The notes below the pieces were generated by a model. It was given only the letters and a program-made list of their open reading frames with translations, made no database searches and was not told the DNA's origin. A program made the position numbers and the translations under genes. 64,000 nt of DNA from JALYGJ01 sp036558545 (lineage in GTDB: Bacteria; Chloroflexota; Limnocylindria; Limnocylindrales; CSP1-4), in contig DATBFJ010000071.1 of the NCBI GenBank assembly GCA_036558545.1, positions 1-64,000 on the forward strand, written 5' to 3'. This document shows positions 8,096-16,184 of the stretch, one piece after another; position 1 is the first letter of the stretch; the number at the start of each line of letters is the position of its first letter.

Positions 8096-9175
8096 TTAGC
8101 GGGGCGGAGTGATCACCGCCTCGGGAGAATCTTCCAAGTAAAGAGCATCCGGATCGACCGGAGGAATTGGATGCCTGTCGTCGATGGCGCGGGCCATGAT
8201 GTGCATTGCCCAGTCGGAAAGCTCGTATCCGGCGTCGAGGTATGACTGCCTGACGTCGTTGACCAGTCGCGCTCCCTCTGGGTACCTGAAACGAAGACTC
8301 GCACCGTTGGCAGCACGGCGCACCCGCTCGACCAGGTTGAAGGCAGTCTGTGGGATGCCCGTGACCAGGGCCAGGCGCAGCGTCGCGTCCTCGGCCGGCG
8401 GCACATCCGCGACCACGATCGCCACCGCCTTGCCGCCGTCGTCGCTGCGGTGCAGGACCTCGCCGCGCGCAACGTGATCGCGAAGCTTCTGCTCGGTCAG
8501 CTCTTCTAATGCCCACGGCCGCGGCTCGTAGAGCATGTGTCCGGCGCTGAAGCTGACGTCCGTAGAGACGCCGCGCCACATGCGATCGCTCATTTCCGCA
8601 CCGGCTACGACGCCATCGACCGCCAGTCGCTCGAGCACGGCACGTCTTTGGCGCTGGGCTGCCTGCTGGGTCTCGGCATCGAAGCCGCTCCGCTCTTCTT
8701 GCTCGGGTCCCCAGGACACGCCGAGGAACGAAACGATGTGCTCCATGCCGCCTCGAGCGCCAAGCCGATGCGAGCCCTCGTTCGCAGCGCTCGTCGCGTA
8801 GCGCACGACGTGCGCGCCGTTGGCCGAGGCCCACTGAAGCTCGGCGACCTGCAGGTCGGTGGCTACATCCATGCCGCGGACCCGCGGATCGACCCGGATT
8901 GCCTCGAGCCACGCCTCGCCCTTCGCCGGCATTGCCACGCGGACGACTGCAACGACGGTGCCAGGTGAAAGCGGCTTGCCGTCCGCGTCGCGTCCGCCTC
9001 CGCCACCAGCGACGCCGACGAGCATCACGCCGTCCGCCGCGTCGAGCCAGCGTGGCCATGCACGCGGCACGTAGTCCCAGTCGTTCCAGGTGTTCGTGGC
9101 AAAGGCCATCACTGCATCGCGGTCATCGTCCCTGGCGAGCCGAACGACGAGAGGCCAGCCACGCTTTGGCTTCAC
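8096..9175 (-). CDS. GNAT-family acetyltransferase-like protein
   Basis: 359 residues from the GTG at 9175. That start overlaps the previous stop in a GTGA arrangement, whereas the longer ATG-initiated frame would run deep into the upstream gene. The N-terminal half has a GNAT-like core: LEAIRVDPRVRGMDVATDLQ resembles the acetyl-CoA-binding V-x-P-x-x-R-x-x-G/A motif. The C-terminal half lacks an obvious second motif but has repeated strand/helix spacing, so this may be a tandem GNAT. Substrate unknown. It sits between the ligase-like gene and the glucosylglycerate-synthase-like gene and is surely co-transcribed. Confidence 0.65.
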   Translation of the reverse strand: MKPKRGWPLVVRLARDDDRDAVMAFATNTWNDWDYVPRAWPRWLDAADGVMLVGVAGGGGGRDADGKPLSPGTVVAVVRVAMPAKGEAWLEAIRVDPRVRGMDVATDLQVAELQWASANGAHVVRYATSAANEGSHRLGARGGMEHIVSFLGVSWGPEQEERSGFDAETQQAAQRQRRAVLERLAVDGVVAGAEMSDRMWRGVSTDVSFSAGHMLYEPRPWALEELTEQKLRDHVARGEVLHRSDDGGKAVAIVVADVPPAEDATLRLALVTGIPQTAFNLVERVRRAANGASLRFRYPEGARLVNDVRQSYLDAGYELSDWAMHIMARAIDDRHPIPPVDPDALYLEDSPEAVITPPR

Positions 9176-9789
9176 CAGTTCTTCTCCACGATGGTCCATT
9201 CGAACGTACGCGAGCCGGGCACGTACTTGCTGTTCGCGCCCTTGACGATCGCGCCCTTGAATCCGGCCATCCGCCACGTGCGCAGCCACGCGTGGATCGG
9301 CGGCGTCACGTACGGCGAGAGGCGGATGAGCGGGCTCTGCACCACGACGCCCTCAAGGAGGCGCTTGCGCTCGAGCAGCGGCACGTCGAAGAGCGTCACG
9401 TCATCCACGCGCAACAGGTCGATGGCAACAAACGCGAGATCCTTGCCCAGCTCAGGGTGGCGCGCGTCGAACTCCATGCTTACGCCCGAGTCGATCGTCT
9501 GGTCGGTGACTATCCCGTCGAGAACAGCCTCCGTGGCGACGATGGCGCGACGAAGCTGGTCGAAGGCGCGCCGTGCACTGCCGATCGAGTCGTTACCGTC
9601 TTCATCGACTGCCTCGATTGTGCCCCACTCGTCCTTGTTCTCTGCTTCCCGGAAGAAGACGAGCACGCGCGTGCCGCTCCAGATCGGCTCCGCCAGTGGG
9701 TTGTCGACCGAGGCAACACCGCGCGACGTGTCGACCTGCTGTGGTCGCCAGTCGCGCGGGTCCGCAGGGATGGAGAGGTAGTCGGGCAT
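9172..9789 (-). CDS. ATP-dependent DNA ligase-like domain lacking the catalytic lysine
   Basis: 205 residues resembling only the adenylation domain of ATP-dependent DNA ligases (PF01068). Motif IIIa (AIDLLRVDD, 122-130) followed by VPLLERKRLL is well kept, and the C-terminus GFKGAIVKG (176-184) plus WTIVEK matches motifs IV and V. Motif I, normally E-P-K-x-D-G-x-R, reads EPIWSGTR (34-41), so the AMP-accepting Lys is Ile and the Asp is Ser; the motif IV Glu is Lys. No OB domain follows. It should not form ligase-AMP, so a binding or structural role, or an eroding gene, is likely. It begins 6 bp after galE and overlaps the GNAT gene by 4 bp. Confidence 0.7.
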   Translation of the reverse strand: MPDYLSIPADPRDWRPQQVDTSRGVASVDNPLAEPIWSGTRVLVFFREAENKDEWGTIEAVDEDGNDSIGSARRAFDQLRRAIVATEAVLDGIVTDQTIDSGVSMEFDARHPELGKDLAFVAIDLLRVDDVTLFDVPLLERKRLLEGVVVQSPLIRLSPYVTPPIHAWLRTWRMAGFKGAIVKGANSKYVPGSRTFEWTIVEKNW

Positions 9790-9795
9790 CTGCCT

Positions 9796-10782
9796 CTAGT
9801 TGTCTGATCCGTAGCCGTTCGGATGTGCCTGGCGCCACTGCCACGCCGAACGAACCATCTCCTCGAGCCCGCGCCTGGGCTCCCAGCCGAGCAACTTGCG
9901 CGCCCTGTCGTTGCTCGCCACGAGCACCGGCGGATCGCCGGCGCGCCGTGCCTGCATCTCGTAGTCGATCTTGTGGCCGACGACTGTTTCCGCTGCCCGT
10001 AGAACGTCGAGGTTCGAATAGCCCGTACCAGACCCGAGGTTGCACGGCGTATGACCGCTTTCATCGCCCGCCGTGAACTCAAGGGCAGACGCATGTGCCG
10101 CGGCGAGGTCATCGACGTGGATGTAATCGCGGATGCACGTGCCATCTGGCGTGGGGTAATCGTTGCCGAAGATCGGGACACGCCGACCATCCGCAACTGC
10201 GGCGAGGATGTTGGGGATCAGATGCGCCTCGGGCTCGTGGACTTCGCCCAGGAGATCAGTCGCTCCGGCCGCATTGAAGTAGCGCAGTGAGACCACGCTC
10301 CAACCGTAAGCTTTGGCGTACGAGGCAAGCGCGTTCTCGACGGCGACCTTTGTCGCTCCGTAGGGATTGATTGGCCGCAGCGGCTGGTCTTCGCTGATCG
10401 GAGTCGACTGTGGCTCGCCGTACACGGCCGCACTCGATGAGAACACGATCCGGCGAACGCCGGCGGACTGGAGCGCGTCCAGGAATGCGATACCGCCCGA
10501 AACATTGTTGTCAAAGTACTTCTGCGGCTGCTGCACCGACTCGCCGACCAGCGAGAAGCCCGCGCAGTGGATCACCGCATTGATCTCGTTGTCGCGCAAC
10601 GTCCGTTCGAGCAGGGGACGATCGGCGATATCGCCCGTGACGAGCTTTGCACCGGGTGGAATGGCTCCGCGGTGACCGAGGACCAGCGAGTCGTACACGA
10701 TCACCGAATGACCAGCTTCGACCAGACGCTGCGATGTGGTGCTGCCAACGAAGCCGGCACCGCCGGTGACCATGACTCTCAT
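9796..10782 (-). CDS. galE: UDP-glucose 4-epimerase
   Basis: 328 residues of an extended short-chain dehydrogenase. The NAD-binding GGAGFVGS lies at residues 7-14, the catalytic serine region is FSSSAAVYG, and NPYGATK carries the YxxxK pair. CNLGSGTGYS is typical of GalE. It interconverts UDP-glucose and UDP-galactose in the cytoplasm. The start overlaps the TPR gene stop by 4 bp (ATGA). In this operon it may balance the nucleotide-sugar pool for the two downstream glycosyltransferases; a related UDP-sugar epimerase is the alternative. Confidence 0.93.
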   Translation of the reverse strand: MRVMVTGGAGFVGSTTSQRLVEAGHSVIVYDSLVLGHRGAIPPGAKLVTGDIADRPLLERTLRDNEINAVIHCAGFSLVGESVQQPQKYFDNNVSGGIAFLDALQSAGVRRIVFSSSAAVYGEPQSTPISEDQPLRPINPYGATKVAVENALASYAKAYGWSVVSLRYFNAAGATDLLGEVHEPEAHLIPNILAAVADGRRVPIFGNDYPTPDGTCIRDYIHVDDLAAAHASALEFTAGDESGHTPCNLGSGTGYSNLDVLRAAETVVGHKIDYEMQARRAGDPPVLVASNDRARKLLGWEPRRGLEEMVRSAWQWRQAHPNGYGSDN

Positions 10783-11168
10783 TTGTCTTTGCCCCTCTTG
10801 ATGTCGTCCGCCCGATGATCGGCCATCGACCGATTCCTTGCGAAGGCGGCCTGCTCCGAGGGACGGACGTCTCGTGGAGCCTGGTGCGTGACGTTGGCTT
10901 GGCGCGCGGCAAGGATCTCCTTGAGCCGCTGCTCGAGCCGCACAGCATCATCGAAGCGCGGATTTATCTTCACGGCACGCTGCACGCGCTCATACGCAAG
11001 CGGCTCGTCGCCACGTTCGAGGGCCACCCGGGCAAGTCCAAAGGCGACCTCGACGTTGGTCGGCTCGAGCGCGAGTACCTCCTCGTAGAGCCGCTCGGCC
11101 TGGTCGAGCAGCCCGTAGGTAAGAAGCCGGTCAGCCTGGATCTGCTTCTCGTAGTTGTCGACGTTCAC
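10779..11168 (-). CDS. Small tetratricopeptide-repeat protein
   Basis: 129 residues from the GTG at 11168, which overlaps the stop of the CCA-enzyme gene (GTGA). It begins VNVDNYEKQIQADRLLTYG. Two to three TPR units cover about residues 10-85 (AERLYEEVLALEPTNVEVAFGLA and a following copy), then a basic, apparently disordered tail. TPRs mediate protein contacts; no catalytic feature is visible. It is locked by overlaps between the tRNA nucleotidyltransferase and galE genes, so co-expression is certain but the partner is unknown. Confidence 0.75.
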   Translation of the reverse strand: MNVDNYEKQIQADRLLTYGLLDQAERLYEEVLALEPTNVEVAFGLARVALERGDEPLAYERVQRAVKINPRFDDAVRLEQRLKEILAARQANVTHQAPRDVRPSEQAAFARNRSMADHRADDIKRGKDK

Positions 11169-12532
11169 GCGGCCGACTGTCCGCCCTGGTGCCAATCGCG
11201 AGCGTGGGCGATCAGCACGTCGCGCCGATTCTGAGCCGGGTCGGCGATAACGAGGCCCAGAAGCCGGTTGAGCAACTGGCCGACCTCAGGACCCGGCTTG
11301 ATCGCGAGCTCCGCGACGAGGTCGTCGCCGTGGATCGCGAGATCGCGCAGATTGAGCGGCGGATTCGAGCGGAGCTCATCGTCGATGCGCTGGCGCAGCT
11401 CGTTGAGGCAGCCCGCGTCGGGCGCGAGACCGCTGCCGACGTTGTCTGCGGCGCGCAACTTCAGAAGGTCATCCATCTTGTCGCGCCCGACGCGACGCAC
11501 GAAGCGGCGAATCGCGGCGCCACTCCAGCGCGGCTCGTAGTTGAACATGTGGTTGCGGATCAGGTCGGCGATCCACTCGATCTCACGACGTGGGAAGGCG
11601 AGCCGCGCGAGAAGCAACTCGGCGAGTCGCGCCCCTTCCGTGTCGTGGCCCACGAAGTGGCCATCGGCGAAGGTGCCGGGCTTGCCGATGTCGTGCAACA
11701 GAGCCGCCAGCCGCAGCCGCTGATTGCCTGGGTCGATGCCTGCCGCAGCGTCGAGGCTGGTAAGGCAATGGAGCCACAGGTCGTGGCCGGGGATCTTGTC
11801 CTGTGGCACTCCGCGCTGGGCGGCGAGCTCCGGCAGGGCATGCTCCAGAACGCCGGTATCGGCCAGGATCCTGAACGCGACTGACGGCGGGTCCGCGGCG
11901 ACCATGCGCCGCAGCTCGCCGCCCACCCGCTCCTGCGAGACCCATTTCACAGTCTCGGCCGTCTCGCGCATTCCGGCCAAGGTCGCAGGCTCGATCACGA
12001 AGCCAAGTTGAGCCGCGAACCGGGCCGCGCGCAGCAGACGCAGTCCGTCCTCGTCGAAACGCTTGCCGGGCTCGCCCACCGCCCGAATCAGTCGGGCGTC
12101 CAGGTCAGCCAGCCCGTTGGTCGGATCGACGAGCCCAGGGACGGCTTCGCTCGCCCGGCGTCCCCAGCAGATCGCGTTGACCGTGAAGTCGCGCCGCGCC
12201 AGATCCTCGTCCAGAGAGTCGGTGAATGTGACCGAATCCGGACGGCGGTGATCCGCGTACTGGTGGTCGCGCCGGAAGGTCGTTATCTCCGCGAGCAAAT
12301 CCTCGCCCAGCATCACCGTGACCGTCCCGAATCGGTTCTCGTACTGGCCATTGGCGAACGCGGCCTTGACTTCCTCAGGCTTGGCCGACGTTGCCACATC
12401 CCAATCGGCCGGAGCCGGCCGACCAAGCAATGTGTCACGCACGCCACCGCCCACCACGTATGCGTCGCAATCACGCGACCAGAGCGTTTGAAGCACCCCA
12501 AGGACGGAGTCAGGAACGCGAAAGTCGGTCAT
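11165..12532 (-). CDS. cca: CCA-adding enzyme / tRNA nucleotidyltransferase with HD domain
   Basis: 455 residues of the class II nucleotidyltransferase family. Residues about 20-50 contain YVVGGGVRDTLLG and the catalytic DWDVATSA; EDLARRDFTVNAI and the RFDEDGLRLLRAARFAAQLGF region follow. A C-terminal HD-type domain has LLHDIGKP. It matures or repairs the CCA end of tRNAs; poly(A) polymerase activity is the usual alternative within this family. It follows the HNH gene by 18 bp and shares a GTGA overlap with the TPR gene, so a housekeeping tRNA gene heads the solute operon. Confidence 0.92.
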   Translation of the reverse strand: MTDFRVPDSVLGVLQTLWSRDCDAYVVGGGVRDTLLGRPAPADWDVATSAKPEEVKAAFANGQYENRFGTVTVMLGEDLLAEITTFRRDHQYADHRRPDSVTFTDSLDEDLARRDFTVNAICWGRRASEAVPGLVDPTNGLADLDARLIRAVGEPGKRFDEDGLRLLRAARFAAQLGFVIEPATLAGMRETAETVKWVSQERVGGELRRMVAADPPSVAFRILADTGVLEHALPELAAQRGVPQDKIPGHDLWLHCLTSLDAAAGIDPGNQRLRLAALLHDIGKPGTFADGHFVGHDTEGARLAELLLARLAFPRREIEWIADLIRNHMFNYEPRWSGAAIRRFVRRVGRDKMDDLLKLRAADNVGSGLAPDAGCLNELRQRIDDELRSNPPLNLRDLAIHGDDLVAELAIKPGPEVGQLLNRLLGLVIADPAQNRRDVLIAHARDWHQGGQSAA

Positions 12533-12550
12533 CAGGCCGAATGCCCGAGC

Positions 12551-13066
12551 TTAGTTGCGGCCGACGAAGAGGAAGTCGCGCCAGGCTTCGTTGCGCGGGT
12601 CTGAGAGGTACGGCGTGAACAGCGTGTAGACGTCGCAGCGCGGCTCGAACGGCGGGCGGGCCAAGCGCATTCGCGCCTCGTCGACGAGCCTGCCGCCCTT
12701 GCGGTGGTTGCACGTCTTGCAAGCTGCGACGAGGTTGTCCCAGGTGTGGCCGCCACCACGATGGCGCGGAATGACGTGGTCGAGCGTCAGATCGCTCGCG
12801 GTAGCGCCGCAGTACTGGCAGGTGTGCTTGTCACGAATGAAGATCTCGCGACGGCTCAGTCGCACGCGGGGCCGCGGTCGCTTGACGCGATGCTGCAGGC
12901 GGATGACGCTGGGCGCCCGGTAGACGGTCGTGGCCGTGCGGACGTCATGGTGGTCGTACTGGATGACCTCGGCCTTCTCAGCGAAGACGAGGCGGAAGGC
13001 GCGCCGGACGTTGCACACGTTCAGCGGCTCGTAATCGGAATTGAGCAGCAGTACCGCGCTATCCAT
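12551..13066 (-). CDS. HNH endonuclease domain protein
   Basis: 171 residues of the common small HNH family. The HNH core spans about residues 80-130: CQYCG, LDHVIPRHRGG, then NLVAACKTCNHRKG, with two CxxC pairs for structural zinc and catalytic His residues. The N-terminal part (VLLLNSDYEPLNVC...) matches the widespread chromosomal HNH proteins found in actinobacteria, cyanobacteria and Chloroflexi, whose biological role is not settled. A GGGAG-type ribosome site precedes the ATG. It is the likely first gene of the minus-strand operon ending at the glycerate kinase. Nothing suggests a mobile homing element here. Confidence 0.88.
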   Translation of the reverse strand: MDSAVLLLNSDYEPLNVCNVRRAFRLVFAEKAEVIQYDHHDVRTATTVYRAPSVIRLQHRVKRPRPRVRLSRREIFIRDKHTCQYCGATASDLTLDHVIPRHRGGGHTWDNLVAACKTCNHRKGGRLVDEARMRLARPPFEPRCDVYTLFTPYLSDPRNEAWRDFLFVGRN

Positions 13067-13168
13067 GACTCCCTGAGGTCAGCCGGGACTCGGCCGGACC
13101 ACGCTTGCATCGTAGCAAAAGTGAGCGTGAACGCCGCGCTGCGAACAGTGAGCTTTCAGAGCATCGAG

Positions 13169-14101
13169 TTAGACGCCTGTCCGGGCTCCTGTCTGCTGGT
13201 CCCAGCCACCCGCCTGACCAACCTTGCTTGACAGCGGTTTGCCCAGGGCGTTGGCGATGAAACGCGCCGCTTCGAGGATCTTGACCAGATCGACTCCGTG
13301 GTCGATCGACATGCCGTCGAGCAAGTAGACGAGATCCTCGGTCGCCAGATTTCCGGCGGCCCCTGGCGCGTAGGGACAGCCGCCTGTACCGCCCGTCGAC
13401 GAGTCGAAGCACGAGACGCCGTCTTGCAGACCGGCCAGAACGTTGGCAAGCGCTGTTCCGCGCGTGTCGTGGAAGTGGTAGGCGACCTGACTGAGCAAAA
13501 TACCCTGCGCGGCGTGGGCCTCTGTGAGCTCGTGAACCTGGCTGGGCACGCCCACGCCGATCGTGTCGCCGAGGCAGATCTCGTCCGCTCCGAGATCGAG
13601 CAACCTGAGGCTCACGTCGACAACCTTGCGCACGCCGACGGCGCCGCTGAACGGACAGCCGAAAGCGGTCGAGACGTAAGCGCGCTTCCACCAACCGAGT
13701 TCTCGCCCCCGATCAAGCACGGGCTTGAACGCCTTCAAAGACTCGTCGATCGTCATCCCGATATTGCGCTGAGTGAAGGCATCGCTCGCCGCGGTGAAGA
13801 CGGCCAGCGCATTGGCGCCCGCGGCGATTGCGCGGTCCATGCCGCGCTCGTTTGGTACGAGCACCGGGTAGCGGACACGGTCCCGGTCCGGCAGCATCGG
13901 CATCAGCGCTTCCGCGTCTGCCAGCTGAGGGATCGCCCTGGGCGAGACGAAGCTGGTGGCTTCGATCTCCGTCAAACCGGCGGCGGACAGCAGTCGAATG
14001 TAGTGCGCCTTGTCGTCGGTCGAGATCGGTCGCGACTCATTCTGCAGGCCGTCACGCGGGCCAACTTCGTAGATCCGGACGTGCTGAGGCAGCTGCGACA
14101 T
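13169..14101 (-). CDS. Hydroxymethylglutaryl-CoA lyase
   Basis: 310 residues, the usual size. The N-terminal YEVGPRDGLQNE carries the catalytic Arg-Asp. EATSFVSP, the HFHDTRGTALAN metal-binding segment and the C-terminal GGTGGCPYAPGA with the catalytic Cys are all present. It cleaves HMG-CoA to acetyl-CoA and acetoacetate, the last step of leucine breakdown. The biotin carboxylase and hydratase genes lie immediately upstream on the same strand, 32 bp away. TAACGT lies 7 nt before the ATG, so it may also have its own leaderless promoter. Confidence 0.93.
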   Translation of the reverse strand: MSQLPQHVRIYEVGPRDGLQNESRPISTDDKAHYIRLLSAAGLTEIEATSFVSPRAIPQLADAEALMPMLPDRDRVRYPVLVPNERGMDRAIAAGANALAVFTAASDAFTQRNIGMTIDESLKAFKPVLDRGRELGWWKRAYVSTAFGCPFSGAVGVRKVVDVSLRLLDLGADEICLGDTIGVGVPSQVHELTEAHAAQGILLSQVAYHFHDTRGTALANVLAGLQDGVSCFDSSTGGTGGCPYAPGAAGNLATEDLVYLLDGMSIDHGVDLVKILEAARFIANALGKPLSSKVGQAGGWDQQTGARTGV

Positions 14102-14108
14102 CGTCCGA

Positions 14109-14114
14109 ACGTTA
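14109..14114 (-). promoter_or_regulatory. Candidate leaderless -10 box for HMG-CoA lyase
   Basis: TAACGT on the minus strand, 7 nt before the ATG at 14101, without a ribosome-binding site between. It would allow expression independent of the upstream carboxylase gene. Confidence 0.35.
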
Positions 14115-14133
14115 CGCCTGTTGGAACGCCGGC

Positions 14134-16134
14134 CTAGTCAAGCTCGACGAGCGTGTCGCCGCGCTGCACCTGGCGGCCGGCCTCGACCAGGAGTTTGGCC
14201 ACCCGGCCGGCCGCCGGAGCCGGGACGGTGTTTTCCATCTTCATTGCTTCGAGCACGATAAGCACCTGGCCCGCCTCGACCACGTCGCCTTCGCCGACGC
14301 GTACCGCGATGACCGTTCCGGGCATTGGCGCCTTGATCAACTGTGCGCCGGCACCTTCGTGAGCCGCGCCACGGACGGCCGCCTCCACGGTTGGCGGAGA
14401 GGCCAGGGCGGCACGCATCGATCGACCGCTGACGTCGAGGACGATCGAACTGTCTCCAGCCCTGGTCCACGGAATTTCCGAATGGGTGTAGGGCACTGCC
14501 ACCGACCGGGTCTCGTCATCGATCGTGATGCGAACGACAGGCCGTGCGTTGAGCCGGAATCCCGACGGCAATGCGGCCGCGGCCGCGGACCACGCCTGTG
14601 TCGGGATAGCCGGCGCCTTAGCCGCGATCTCGGGCCAATGCTCGTCGATGAATGTCGTCCACATGCTTCCCTTGCGTATTCCGGGGTCGTCGACCAGCCA
14701 TTCGAGAAACCCACGGTTCGTGGTCACACCCAGGACGCTGGTCGATTTCAGGACGTCGCCGAGGGTCGCCAATGCCGCAACTCGGTCGGTTCCAAAGCCA
14801 ACAAGCTTGGCCAGGAGCGGGTCGTAGCGCGTGCCCACCACGTCACCCGACGCGATTCCGCGATCGATGCGGATCCCGTCACCGCTGGGCCAGCGAACCT
14901 CGAGCACCTCGCCCGTGGCAGGCACGAATTCGTGCCATGGATCCTCCGCGTAAAGGCGAGCCTCGACCGCGTGGCCAGTCAAGGTCACTTCGCTTTGAGT
15001 GAAGCCAAGGGGCTCGCCCACGGCGATGCGCAGCTGGTCGGCAACCAGATCGCGGCCGGTGACGAGCTCCGTCACCGGGTGCTCGACCTGAAGCCGGGCG
15101 TTCAGCTCCAGAAAGTAGAACTCTCCGCCGTCAGCCAACAAGAATTCGGCCGTACCCGCGTTGGTGTAGCCCGCTGCCTTCGCGAGCTCGATCGCTGCTC
15201 CGCCAAGACGAGCACGCAGCCTTGCCGTGACCGCGGGAGACGGCGCTTCCTCGATGACCTTCTGATGGCGACGCTGCACTGAACATTCGCGCTCGCCGAG
15301 ATGGACCACGTTGCCGTGCCTGTCTCCGAGCAGCTGGACCTCTACGTGGCGTGGCCGTGCCAGGTACTTCTCCAGCACCAGGCGGTCGTCGCCGAACGCG
15401 CCGGCTGCCTCGCGCCGAGCTCGGCCAACGACCTCGGCGAAGTCGCCCGTACTGTCCAGGACGTGCATCCCCTTTCCGCCGCCCCCTGCGCTGGGCTTGA
15501 CCAGAACGGGAAAGCCGATTCGCTTTGCCTCGCGCAGCAGGATCTCGTTCGCTTGGTCGGCGCCGTCGTAGCCCGGCAGGATCGGAACGCCGATGGACGC
15601 GGCAAGACGCCGTGCCGCTGCCTTGTCGCCGAGCGCGCGCATCGCCTCCGGGGACGGCCCCACCCACGCGATGCCGGCGCGAATGACCGCGTCAGCGAAG
15701 TCGGCGTTCTCGGCGAGGAAGCCGTAGCCCGGGTGTATCGCGTCGGCCCGGGCACTCTTGGCCGCCGCGAGAACAGCGTCCATGTCGAGGTACGTCCCGC
15801 CGAGCGGGACAATCTCGTCGGCCGCAGACGTCCACCACGCACGCGCCTGGTCATTGGGAGCAAGAGCGAGGCTCGTGATTCCGAGTTGACGGCACGTTCT
15901 CGAGATGCGGACGACCAGCTCGCCGCGGTTTGCCACGAGCAGCCGGTCGATCCTGGGTACGGCCTCGGAATCCTTCGTTGTGCCGGACGTTGTGCCGAAC
16001 GCGGAGGCATCAACCTTGACCCGTGAGCCCACCTGCACCCGCGGCAGTCGACCCTCACGCAACCATCGCTGGACCGTGCGAGTACTGACGCCTAAACGGC
16101 GCGCGGCTTCACCGGGTCCAACTGGCTCGCTCAA
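14134..16134 (-). CDS. Biotin carboxylase-BCCP (MCC alpha-like) with N-terminal helix-turn-helix
   Basis: About 666 residues if initiated at TTG 16134; the exact start is uncertain because no ATG lies between the upstream stop (16185) and the domain. Residues about 5-50 form an excisionase/MerR-like HTH (EAARRLGVSTRTVQRWLREG). A linker leads into a full biotin carboxylase (IDRLLVANRGELVVRI; the ATP-grasp KPSAGGGGKGMHVL; ECSVQRRHQKVIEEAPS), and the C-terminal BCCP has the biotinylated Lys in EAMKMEN. With the carboxyltransferase at 23968, the hydratase and HMG-CoA lyase nearby, methylcrotonyl-CoA carboxylase is the best assignment; propionyl/acetyl-CoA carboxylase is the alternative. The HTH fusion is unusual. 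Confidence 0.85.
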   Translation of the reverse strand: MSEPVGPGEAARRLGVSTRTVQRWLREGRLPRVQVGSRVKVDASAFGTTSGTTKDSEAVPRIDRLLVANRGELVVRISRTCRQLGITSLALAPNDQARAWWTSAADEIVPLGGTYLDMDAVLAAAKSARADAIHPGYGFLAENADFADAVIRAGIAWVGPSPEAMRALGDKAAARRLAASIGVPILPGYDGADQANEILLREAKRIGFPVLVKPSAGGGGKGMHVLDSTGDFAEVVGRARREAAGAFGDDRLVLEKYLARPRHVEVQLLGDRHGNVVHLGERECSVQRRHQKVIEEAPSPAVTARLRARLGGAAIELAKAAGYTNAGTAEFLLADGGEFYFLELNARLQVEHPVTELVTGRDLVADQLRIAVGEPLGFTQSEVTLTGHAVEARLYAEDPWHEFVPATGEVLEVRWPSGDGIRIDRGIASGDVVGTRYDPLLAKLVGFGTDRVAALATLGDVLKSTSVLGVTTNRGFLEWLVDDPGIRKGSMWTTFIDEHWPEIAAKAPAIPTQAWSAAAAALPSGFRLNARPVVRITIDDETRSVAVPYTHSEIPWTRAGDSSIVLDVSGRSMRAALASPPTVEAAVRGAAHEGAGAQLIKAPMPGTVIAVRVGEGDVVEAGQVLIVLEAMKMENTVPAPAAGRVAKLLVEAGRQVQRGDTLVELD

Positions 16135-16184
16135 TCTGCTTCGAATGTCGCGTTTGTCGCGTTTACTGTCAATTCGCGCGGAGC

